Assembly (NCBI GenBank): GCA_016169945.1
Contig: JADLSH010000388.1
Coordinates: 6,832,501-6,896,500, forward strand
Length of the DNA stretch: 64,000 nucleotides
Source of the DNA: Trachythela sp. YZ-2020
Lineage: Eukaryota > Cnidaria > Anthozoa > Malacalcyonacea > Clavulariidae
Direction of reading: 5' to 3'
The notes below the pieces were generated by a model. It was given only the letters and a program-made list of their open reading frames with translations. It was not told the origin of the DNA and ran no database searches. This document shows positions 1 to 12,500 of the stretch, in pieces (within the stretch, counting starts at the first letter, position 1; each line of letters begins with the position of its first letter). The position numbers and the translations under genes were made by a program.

Positions 1-521
1 TGACAGTTCAACTACGGAGCAATTTAGCCATATGAAACAACTTGTGGAGAATATGATGAACAAATACCCAATATCTAAGCATGGCACACACATTGCTATC
101 TTGGAGTACAGCACTGGAGTTTCAATGTATGTTCCACTTGACTATAGCTTTGACCGAAGTGAACTATTGGCTGCTTTACAAAACCTCCGGCCTTCGCGTG
201 GCTCGAAAGTCAACACAGAAAAACTACTGAAGGTTGTATCCACTGTGTTCAGTTTCAAAAATGGTGGTAGACCTTCAGCACTCAAGGCGTTGGTTATCTT
301 AACCGATGATAAACCGAATAAAGACTTAACCGAAGTGGCTGAGCCGTTAAAAGAATCTGGGGCTAGAGTGTATGTTGTTACTGTAGGTGATAACGTTTCT
401 CCAGATGACTTCATTGATGTTGTACCAGGGAAGTCAACAACGTATCCAGCAAACTCAACGGATGAAGTGCCAGGCTTCTCTGGGCCAATGGAGACTGAGA
501 TTACTAAAATTATCAAGGAAG
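1..521 (+). CDS. vWA domain A1 (5' partial exon)
   Basis: The window opens inside this exon, just at the metal-site loop. The visible residues DSSTT occupy the MIDAS DxSxS position. Later landmarks of the A class follow: THIAILEYS, a GSKVNT segment with the MIDAS Thr, NGGRPSALKALVILTDD with the MIDAS Asp, and a VYVVTVGD strand. The donor is GTAAGT at 522, phase 1. It is the first member of a vWA pair with 666-1211. Confidence 0.85.
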
Positions 522-3500
522 GTAAGTTAAACCATAATCTTTAGCTGTAAGATAGTAATGAATGTAAAGGCAGACCATCATATCATCATTGTATCATGCA
601 TCATCATGTAATCATCGTGATCATTTTCATAACTAATCATAATTTCATGTCTATTTCAAATTTAGTTCGTGACAGAAGTAAACTTGATGTGATTTTCGCC
701 ATGGGTAGCTCCGAACCAGACGCTCAGAAGATATTCAATGAACAAAAAGATATTGTCAATGACATCGTTAAAGATTACGAACCGAAGGATGTCAAATATG
801 CCCTTATACAATATGAAACCGAGGGAAGGAAGCTGGCCGGATTTAAAGATTTCAAGGACATCTCCAAATTTAAAAAGTTTATTGAGATCCTAACATGGAG
901 AGATGATGCCGTTGGTCTCGACGATGCACTAAAGAAAGCGAATAGTTTGTTTGATGAAGAAGGGCGACCATTCTCAAGGCGAGTATTGGTGGTATTTACC
1001 GACGGTCGTGTTGATAGCTCACCAACTGAGCTAGAGAAAGCTATGAAGCCATTGAAAGATAAGAATGTGAAGATTATCCCAGTTGTGTTGAAAGAACCTG
1101 CCGATGACCCAAATATTAAAGTTCTGCTTCCCAAAGGCAAGGAACCAGTGAGAAAATCCAGTCAGAAACCTAATGATACAGACGATAATATAAAAGCGGA
1201 AATTCATAAAGGTTTGTATTTATTAGGTTTAGTGTCTACTCCACTTGTTTCTTTCACGTTCTTTCTTATATTGTGCCATTTTTCCTCTTGATATATTTGT
1301 CTTCCATCCGTTTCTTTATCATCTGCACTTCGTTCGCTAAAGTTGTTATATTTTGAAATTTTAATTATGTTCTTCCTATAGATCCATGTTTCACTAAATT
1401 GTGTGAAAAGAATGAAAGATGCGTGGCTTTGGCGAATGATAAAACAAAATGTGGTAAGTACTTGACATAAAAAATACTTGTGCTTGTTCTCGTTTTCTGA
1501 GATCACTAAGATTATTGCCTTTGCCTTTAGAGTGGTTCGTTAAATAATAGGATTTTTAAGAACCCTACCTGTATTACCACCGACATAAATCTTTAGTTCG
1601 TTCTATTGTAGTTCGGGTTGAAGAAATTGACTTGGTTTTTGCTATCCATGGTTCTCCTTCTCTAAAACAAGACGGCTTTGATAAAGTGAAAACTATGGTT
1701 AAGAACATCATTGATTACTACGATATATCCGAACCTGGTGCTCATGTCTCGATCCTTGAGTACAGCAACAAACCAGTTGTCTTATTCAGACTTGACAGAA
1801 CGTATGAAGCAGAAGAACTAAAAAATCTTGTTGACCAGATGAAGCCATCAGCTGGAACAGGAGCTGTGACAGGAGATGCTATTGAGAAAGCTGGGAAAGA
1901 ATCATTTGGCGTTGAAAATGGTGGACGACCTACAGCCAGTAAAGTTTTGGTGATTATAACTGATAGTTCATCCACCAGTGAAAAGCCACCGAGAGAGGCG
2001 ATTAAACCGTTGAAACAAGCTGGTGTGATCACTTATATTGTTAGTATTGGTGGTAAGCCTAGTCCGGGAGAAGCCGAGGAAATCACTGAACCTGGAAATG
2101 TCATTACACCAAAGGATAAGGATAGCATCCCTGATGAAGCCACGACGATTGTAAAGAAGATTAACAAGAAGATTGACGACAAACGTAAGTTGCTCCACAA
2201 CACAATAGGCATGAAACATGTGCATGGCAGATTAGTTTACCACTATGGTAATAGTCTGGTAAGAAACAGAAGGTAGTTGTATATTGTCGTTGCTTTATTA
2301 GTTCGGTTTCATTATTCTCCCGTTATTGCTATTTCATTTCTCCTTCCATTCGTATTCATTTTCATATTACTTACTCTAGGAAAAGAACCTAACCAGATTG
2401 ATGTTGTATTCCTCATGGGAGCAAGCAATCCAGCTGGGGAACGTCACATTTTGAACGAAAAGCGACTGGTCAAGGAGATTGTCCAAAGAAACAGTACACC
2501 AAGTACAAGGTATGCGATCATCCAGTATGAAAACACTGCAACAGTTCGAAGGTCGCTAGATGATTACACCAACACAGAGACATTAATCGATACCCTTAAC
2601 TCACTTTATTGGAGAGGAGACTCTACCAACCTAGAATCTGGTTTAGAAAAAGTAAAGATGCTGTTTGAGAAGGAAGAAAGACCAAAAGCAAGAAAGATCT
2701 TAGTGGTCTTCTCAGACGGAAAATTACCAACCAATGTTGAGGATATTAAGCAATCGAAAACGCAGCTGGAGGAACAAGGAATCAAGATTATATCAGTAAC
2801 GGTTGGTGATAATGTCGACGAAGATAAGTTTAATGAACTATCGAGTAAAAATGAAACGATCCGACATGACGATGAACAAAAACCAAAAGACACTATTGAT
2901 AAAATCCAGGACGAAATTTTAAAAGGTCTGTTTATTTTGAAAGGTTTTGAAAGATGTATTTACTTGTGTTTAGATTTAGACCTTCCGTGTTCCGTTCGTT
3001 GTTAAATAGTGAGCCTCAGACCTTTCCCTCTATTCAATCCATGGCCATAGTTTTTGCTTCATTTTAGGTTCTTCTATTTTCCATTCTTGGTGGTTCTTTT
3101 CTTCTGCTTTGGATCCATATTGTTGCTGGTCCCCTCTGGTCTTCCTCCTTTTTCCTTCCTGCTACTTATTTGTGTTTTATTTCTAGATCCATGCAATACA
3201 GAACAATGTGGCAAGAAAGAGCGCTGTGAAGTGAAATCCGACGATTCAATATTATGTGGTAAGATACTATTATTTGTCACTGCAACTACTAAAAACCTGA
3301 CGTGTTTATGAATGCAAAACTGGCATCTTTGGGTTTAAAATTAACTTAAGTACATAATACAAACTGTTCTTCCTCTTGCGAACCATTTTCAACTGTTTAT
3401 GCTAACTGACCTAACTGACCTTGTTTTCTTCTTAGTTCCACGCGAATTCCTCGACATTGTTTTCGCACTGGATGGTTCTAGCAGCTTAACCACTGGGCAG

Positions 3501-6500
3501 TTTAATAATCTCAAAGCTTATGTTAAAGAAACCATTAAGAAGTTTTCAGTATCTAAAGACGAAACTCATGTTGGGCTGATGGAGTACAGTGATACAGTCA
3601 GAGTCGTATTCAAACTTAATGATGTCTTCGATAAAAACTCGATGAATGTACTTGTGGACAGGGTTTCACCGTCTCGTGGATCGAAAGCAGTCACTGATAA
3701 AGTTTTGGCGAACACGGCGAATCTGATATTTAGTGTAAACAAAGGTGGAAGACCTGGGGCTAGTAGGGTTTTGATTATACTGACTGATGAAAGCTTGCCT
3801 GGTAATTATCTATTTTAATAAAAATAACAGTAAAACAGTGATGGGCTAGTATTCCATGCTGATGGAGTGTAATGGTTAACGCTCAGTTGTTCAAAACTAC
3901 AGGGACCGTTTGTACGAAGACCGAATAGCATTATTCATCAAATAGTGATTCAATCTTGTTAAATTGACCATTGATTGCTATAACCAAGATTAAATCCATA
4001 GTCACACAGCTGGAAAATTGAAAAAGCCACTAGCTGGTGGATAACGCTTTCCGGCCCATAGGTATCGTAGATAGGTGCCGGCCCTTTTGAGTCACTTAAG
4101 GTAAAATGATTTTCTTCGTTATATTATTTCCAGGTAAAAAGCCAGCTAAGAAGCTGATCGAACCTCTCAACAAAGCTGGTGTTCGTGTTTACGTGGTTAC
4201 AACTGGAGATGAAACTAGCAAGGATGATTATGAAGACGTCGTTTCGGATAAAGAAAATGCAAAACATGTTCCAGATACGAAATATCTTCCTAATCTTGTA
4301 CCTTCTGTAGTAGACAAAATCAAGAAAGATGTAAAAAAACGTAAGTTTGATAACCGCGGAATTGATTCGTTTCATTTATATATCATACAAAGGAACATAT
4401 TTTCATATGTGTGAATCAAGTGATCTAATGTATTTCTCGTTTGCAGATTTTTATAATGAAAAGAAGAAAATTCTATTTAGTTAATTTAGTATTGGTGTGG
4501 CCGCAATTTAAACTCACACATTTAATTTCTTTATGTAGGAAATCCTCACAATATGTTAGATATTGTATTTGTACTGGGATCAAGACAACCAAATGCATCA
4601 GAGATATTTACAACACAAACGAGCATCGCCGAAGCGATGATAAATAACCCGAAGTCCGCTGATACATCATATTTTATAGTACAATACGGTAAGACGGCAG
4701 CAATACGGGCTCACTTTGACACATCTCGCTCAGATGAAGATACTATAACACTTCTGAAGTCATTGCGTTGGTTCGAGGATGGAACTGGGCTTGAAGATGG
4801 AATTAAAACTGCAGGTGAGGTCCACGAGAGGGAAGGACGAGTTAACGCGAAGAAAGTTGTCGTGGTATTCTCGAGCGGTCCCGTCGCACCTTCGGAAAGC
4901 AAACTCAAAGATGTGGTGGATCCTTTGGAAGAGAAGGGTATCCAAATTATATCTGTGGTTCTGGGAGATACTGTGGATCCGAAACTGAATGTGATTAAAA
5001 AGGTTATAACACCACAGAAAGGTGATGAGGACCCTAACGGACCTGTGAAGGAAGAGACATTCAAAGGTCAGTGAGTTAGTGTGTTTGTAATGTAAAGGTA
5101 CACACTTGATAACAATGAGATCGTGTAGTTCTTTTGCTATGTTATGTAACAGACTTTTGTGTGTTGAAGAACAAGTGTTAAGATATAATTGCTCGTCTCA
5201 TTGATTATAATTTTCAGATCCATGTTTTGCCAAGGAGTGTTCCTCAAGTGAAAGATGTCTTGTGAACTCTGACGACAAGACAATCTGCGGTAAGTTTAAC
5301 ATTTTTATGTTAAAGTAAACCTTTACCCGCATAGCGAAGCATATTTTCATGCCTAAACCTGCCATGTGAGCGTTATATTATATTTTTCCACATACACTTT
5401 CATAAAATATCATCATTTTTGCTTTTTAGTTCCAGCCGAAGTTGTTGATCTCGTCATTGCATTGGATGGCTCAGAAACATTGAAACAACATGGATTTGAC
5501 AAGATACGAGAGCTTGCTGAGAACGTCCTGAAACGTTTTAAAATCTCGAAGCCTGCTACACATGTAGGACTTATGGAATTCAGCAATGAAGTAACTCATG
5601 TACTACCTTTAGATGAGCTGTATGATCCACATGAAATTAGGGAAGTTATTGAGAATATTAAACCGTCCGGTGGTGATGGAACAACAACTGATAAGATGCT
5701 TGAAGAAGCTGCTAATCAAATGTTTACAGTTCCTGCAGGTGGGCGTGCTGATGCAGCAAAGGTATTGGTGGTAATCACAGACAGTAAGTCCACTGGAAAA
5801 AAAACACTCAAGGAAGCCGTGAAACCTGTTCAAGATAAAGGAATTCGGGTGTATGTTGTGGATATAGGAGACAAGACAGACCCTGAAGAGCTACGTGACC
5901 TCACTCCCAGTGATAAGGAGGTTAAGAAGGTGAAGAATCTAGAAGATGCACCTAAGGTTTCTGATAAGCTAGTCAATCATATTCAGAGAGCTATTAAAGA
6001 AAGTAAGTATGATGATTGAACCGGGATTTTTACATAAAGATTTATGTACAAGTCTGTAAATTCGTCAATATCGGAAATTACTCTGTTGTTACTCTTTCCT
6101 AGTATTTCCCACAAGCAAGTAAAAATACAAAAATCGTCCATATATGATTAATACGGACCGGGAAACATTCAGACTCAGAGAATTGAGATAGTTGGTCCAT
6201 ACGACATAAGCGCATACTGATGAACAAAACACCCTCAATCTCACTTATCTAGACCTCAATATTAAAGAAATTTGTACTTGTTTATTTAGGAGTTCCTGAG
6301 AAAGTGAAAGACGTTGTATTCGTGGTTGGCGGTAGTTCTGTATATCATTACAACACAGCTATAAAACTCCTGCCAGAGATAGCACAAAAACAACAAACGT
6401 CGGATACATTGTTTGCATTAATCCGTTATGCTAGCATAGCAAGTCTCGAAGTTCCCTTCCAAGACAAATATAACTTTACAAAGGATGTAGCAAACATTTA

Positions 6501-9500
6501 CTGGACAGGAAATGGGGATACTTTGAAAGAAGGCTTGGATTTAGTTTCCAGGGTCTTCACTGAGTATGGTCGTCTCGATGCAGAGAGGGTTGTGGTAGTG
6601 TTTGCAAGTGATGATGATGAAACTCCACGCAGTGAGCTTATCAAGGTCGACATGGAGTTGAAGAAGAATTGGGTCAAAGTTATTCCAGTTGTGATTGGTG
6701 AGCCAGCTGATGACGGTAAACTTGCAGAAATTCATCCCAAGAAGAAGAAACCGTTGAATATTAAACCAGGCGATGATCCAAAAGACGGTTCAGATAAGAT
6801 TAGTGAAGTTGTATTCAAAGGTGTGTATATTCTTGTCATGGTAGTTATTGTTTATTTTGGACGTTGATAGTTTTTGTTGCTGTTGGTGGTTTAGACGATT
6901 GTCGTGAATAATTTTGGAAGCATTGCTGGTGGGTGGTAATGAATTTTGTTTTTGGTGATTATATGATTATGATGGTGATGATGATGATAAGGGTGGTGTT
7001 GTTGTCGATGGTGATGATGATGATAAGGGTGGTGTTGTTCTACCCCATTCGCTTGTCACAACATCAAAACTTATGCCGTTCAGGAGTAACGTTGGCCTCC
7101 AAAATTTTCCTCGTTTTATTTTGTCATATCCCAACTTTAACTGTTGCGCCTTGAGGGAATCCTGAAACTGTTAAATTAGATATCGTGACAAGTGAATCCG
7201 GTATCGTTTAACTGGGGCCGTACTTTTTTACTCTCACCTTGTATAGATCCATGCTTTGCGAAGAAATGCGAAAACAATGCTAAATGTAAACCATTACCAG
7301 ATGATCAAACTATTTGCAGTAAGTACAACATAGTGAAAAAATCCAAAATTTCACGAAATACAGCTTGAAGAAAAACGTTTCAACACATACATATAAAAGT
7401 GTAATTTAATAGATGATTTTGAACGCCTTATTTACCCTCACACTCGTTTTAGTTTCTCAAGAAGCCGTTGATTTGGTCTTTGCGCTAGAAGGTTCTGAGT
7501 CTTTAAAGAACGATTTTGATGACATAAGGAAGACAGTATTAAAAATGCTTGTCCGTTACAAGATTTCTAGGGAAGATACTCATGTTGGAGTCCTCGAATT
7601 CAGCGATTCTACATCTATAGAAATACGTCTGGATGCCACGTATGATATAGCAACCTTGAAGAAAATTGTCTCTGAAATTAGACCTTCAAAGGGCGAGAAA
7701 GTTAACACTGACAAAGCCCTTCACGAAGCAGGTAAGATGCTTACAGTAAAATATGGTGGCAGAGCTGGTTATCCTAAAGTATTAGTTCTCATCACTGGAT
7801 CTAAGTCTGATGGAGAAGAACCCTTGAAGGAAGCAGTTCAACCTTTGAAAGAAGACGGAGTACAGTTAGTGGTTATTACCGTTGGAAATAACACCGATCC
7901 GGAACTACCTACAATTACACCACATGTTGACAAGGTTGATGATCCAGAAGGCTTGCCAGAGAAGACTGATGGTCTGGTGGATAAGATCAATAAAGAAGTG
8001 AAAGAAAGTAAGTTGATTAAATATTCCTGGGAAGCATGGAATATCACTAGAAATTTGCTAATCACCAACCTAGCCTTCTTCATTATCCGCTGCTTCTTCC
8101 AGACAGATCCATGACATCCATATCCTACATAAGGAACATAAATTTTGTGAATAAAAATTATTCCCTATTATTTATATTTCTTAGAACAAGAGGAAAAGAA
8201 GAAGGTTTTGGTTGATGTTATCTTTGCTCTTGGCTCCATGGGTACGAATGCAATTGAACTATTCGAACGTCAAAAGAATATAACTTCGAGTAAGATCGAC
8301 AAACAGACATTCCCTGATACCAAATATGGTGTTATTGTTTATGGCGATCGCGCCAAGACACACCTGACGATCGATAACGATCTAAGCAATGATCAAGTCA
8401 AGACTTTGGTGGATGAACTTCCTTGGATTTCGGTTGGAACTCGACTAAACCTTGCATTGACTAGAGCTCATGGTATGTTTATTTGACTAATTTTGTTTTG
8501 ATTTAGGGGATAAAATGGATCGTCTCTGTGAACGCTTGCTTCCGCATGCTATTCCTGCACCCCTAGTTTAAAAGCCATACAGACTACGGACTGGATAGCC
8601 CTGCTTTCACAGTCCTACACGAGATTCCGTTCTCTTGAGCTTACCTTAGGGCACATGTTGGATGCCTTTCATTGTCTGCCTTGTCTGATGTCAATTGTCA
8701 GTGGGAATTAAAGAAGTAAAGAATACGGAGTATTCCGTTTAGATTCACTTAGCGTTCTTGATCGATACTGACTGAACTTTTCTTCAAATCCTGAAGTAAT
8801 ATTTTTTCTTAGGTATGTTCAAGAAGGACGGCCGCCCAGGCTCACGACGACAGTTAATCGTATTTATCACCGGAGAGGACGATACAGTAACAGACGAAGT
8901 GAGATCCGCAGCTGAGAAACTCGATGAGCTGGATGTTAAAGTGATATATGTTAAAATGGGAGATGTGGATAACTTCAGTGATCCGCCCAGTAAGAATGTT
9001 ATCACTGATCGTGGGACTGACGATCCAGACAAAGTGGCTGAATTTGTTTCTGAGAAATCTGATAAAAGTAAGTGTATATTTTGTTCTTAATGTAAGGTAA
9101 TAGAGACCTTTAGATTCAGGTTTACCGCAAACCTGTAACCGCGTTTTGTTAGCGCGGTTTGCCGTTTGTTTCGAACATTTCGACTTTAGATTTGAGTTCT
9201 TAGATGAACATTTTTTTTTTCATTTAGATTTGAAGTCGACTCAGATGATGTTCTTCGCTGATAAACGAGAGAGGTGAAATGCGCTTTATAAGTCTTAAGT
9301 CTGAGAAGAATCATCGTGTTGATCGCCGCCATGTTGGATTCACTCACCAAGCGTATCATGTTCAGTCAAAATAAAATGCGAAGAATCAACTATTTCGACT
9401 TCAAATTCGTCTTTCCTGCTAGAATGATAAGTACCGTGTATGCGCATGAGTGTGGATAGTGTGAAACATGATATAAAAACCCAAAAAAACCCTGAAATAA

Positions 9501-12500
9501 ACCAAGTAGACCCACCTCGACGCGTTCTCACTTGACGTTGAAAACTCGCGTTGAAAACCTCAAACGTGGCGTCGATAGACCCGTAAACGTTAGCGCGTCG
9601 GCGTAAACGCTCTAATGTCAATGGAACACATTGCAAATGGAACCTTTCCTTAATAGCATCGTCATGAGAACAATCATAATTTGAGTCATGACTCATGACT
9701 CAAATTATGATTGTTCTCTGGAACATCTCTCTAAACATAACTTTGATCAAAGTCTCAGATCTTATAGCAATTATAAACAAACGTAATATTTTATGACATA
9801 GATCCATGTGCTGCTGTGAAATGTGATCATTACGCTGAATGCAAAGTTTCATCAAATGACCAAACAAGATGTCAATGTCAAGAAAAATGTGCCAATGAAC
9901 CATATCCTGTTTGTGGTAGCAATCGTGTGACATATCCAGACCTATGCAGCTTGAAACGTGATTCTTGCCTCAAGCAAGAGCCTATCTCTATGAAACATTC
10001 TGGTTCTTGCAGTAAGTCTATATTTTGCTCATTCATTTACAGATATTATGACACGTGTGATCACATGGGATGGTATATCAATTTGGAACGGTTATCATTT
10101 GATTACATGTGAAATATGGCTGAAATACATATGGAAGAAATTGGAAGAGATGAGAGATTATTATACTTGATATTTAAGTGATCCTATACATTGTGTTGAT
10201 GTACTGTTTTTGCATTTCAGAACTGCTACTTGATCTGGTGTTTGCTTTGGATGGATCAGAAAGTCTGGCTGAAAAAGGATTTGATAAAATAAAATATCTC
10301 GTTAAAGCGATGGTTGATAACTATACAATCTCCGAAACTGAAACCCACGTTGGCGTTGTAGAGTTCAGCGATAAAGCTAATGTTATCCTTCCGCTCAATA
10401 AACTGTTTGAACCAACTGCAATCAAAGATCTAGTGCAACGTATCATTCCATCTGGTGGTAAAGAAAGGGTCACTGACGAAGCCTTACGAAAGTCAGCTGA
10501 TGAAGTGTTTAATGTGAAATCGGGAGGTAGACCAGGGGCTTCGAAAATTCTAATAATAGTTACAGATGGTAAATCGACTGGTGAAAAACCACCTAAACGA
10601 GCTGTAAAAGCTGTGAAAGAGAAAGGTGTTCGAGTTTATGTTGTCAATATTGGAGAAGATACTGACAAGGGCGAACTGGAAGATATTGTGCCCACAGATG
10701 AAAACATTTACCTTGTGAAGAATCCTGACGAAGTTCCGGACGTTGTCCCTAAATTGGTGGAGGATATAAAGAAAGATATAAAGAAACGTAGGTTTTGTTT
10801 TCATTCGAATACTACAAAATTATTATAATAAGTGCACATGCTGTGAGTGTTAATCAGTTTGTTCAGATGAAACAATTTTTTTTCTCTTGTGTAAACACTT
10901 TCGTTTCTCCTGTATTCCACAATTCCAATTTTCTCTTCATTTTATCTTACCACAGGACTACCAGAAAAACTTCTAGATGTTATATTTGTGATGGGATCTG
11001 CAAATCCAAAGGCCAGAGATACATTTAACGAGGAGAAAGAAATTGTAATCAACCTAATTAAGACACCAAAGGACACAATCGTTAAATATGGTATTGTACA
11101 GTTTGGTGGCGAAGAGGCTGAAACGAAGATCCCACTTGGTAGCAATGATGACGAAGGAAAACTTGAGGAGTATGTGAAGATATTACCTTGGATAAAGGAA
11201 GGAAAATCGTTAGATGAAGGAATCAAGAAAGCTGCGATGGATTTTGAAACGAATGGCAGACCAGCTGCGCGTAAAATATTGATCGTCTTCGTTGATGGCA
11301 ACGATGATAGCAATAAAGAAGATTTGACTGAAGTAACAAGACATTTGAAAAGTAAAAATGTTGAAATTATTCCTGTTATCATGGGAGACGTGAATGAAGA
11401 CAAGATAAAGGAGTTGAGCCCTACGAATAAAAAGCCAAAGAAAGGAAAAGATCCAAAGGAGCTGAGTGAATTGGTTGCTGAAGAGGCTCTCAATGGTAAT
11501 TAAAAAGTATATTGGAAGAGAGGTTTGATGGCAAGAAATACTGATGGTTCAAGTTTTATTAGCCAAACTTCTTTGCCAGTTTCTATTCGTGTGTTTCGTC
11601 AAGAGACCCAACTGCTCAAGCCATCACAGCATATTTGGACGAGGTTATCCCAAGACATTACTAAGTCTCTTAATTCATTTTTTTCATTTTAGATCGCTGT
11701 TTCGCTGAGGCTTGTAAAGATTGTGTGGCTAAACCAGATGATTCTACGACTTGTGGTGAGTGAACATGCGAACATATTTAGATAGGCTTGAAGGAGGCAT
11801 GTATTATAGAGAAGAGGAAGAAAAAAGGAGTAATATATTGGAACTTTTAAATAATATAAAATAAAACAAATTCCGATTAATTGCATCTTGAAAAATTATA
11901 TATTGGACTTATCATTTCTCTTTTGTTTGTTTAGACCGTGCCGATATCATTGATCTTGTATTTGCCATCGAAGGAACAAAGAGAATGAAGGAAGACGGTT
12001 TTAGTGAAGCTAAGCGTTTCATCAAGAAAATGATAGAGGACTACACGATATCTGAACCTGGAACACACGTTGGTATTGTTGAATACAGTGACGAACCTTC
12101 AATGAAACTTCAACTTGATGAAATGTTTGATGAAAATTTAATAAACAACATAATAGATGAAATGACACCATCAGAAGGGGAGAGTGCAAATCTTGACAAG
12201 GCATTGAAGAAATCTGTTGATGAAATGTTTAGTGTTGCATTTGGAGGTCGTCCATCAGCTAAAAAGATTCTTGTTGTTATCGTAGCAAGTAACACGACTG
12301 CTAAAGAAGCATTGAAAAAAGCTGCTAAACCTTTGCAAGAACGCGGTGTTCGAATATATGCTGTACCTATAGGGAAAGAATCAGATCCAGAAACACTTGT
12401 TGCTCTTGTACCAGATGAAACAAAACCTCCGAAGAAAGTAAAGACCTCGTCCCTTCCTGATTATTCAAAGAAATTGTCAACAGTTGTGGATGATGACCTT

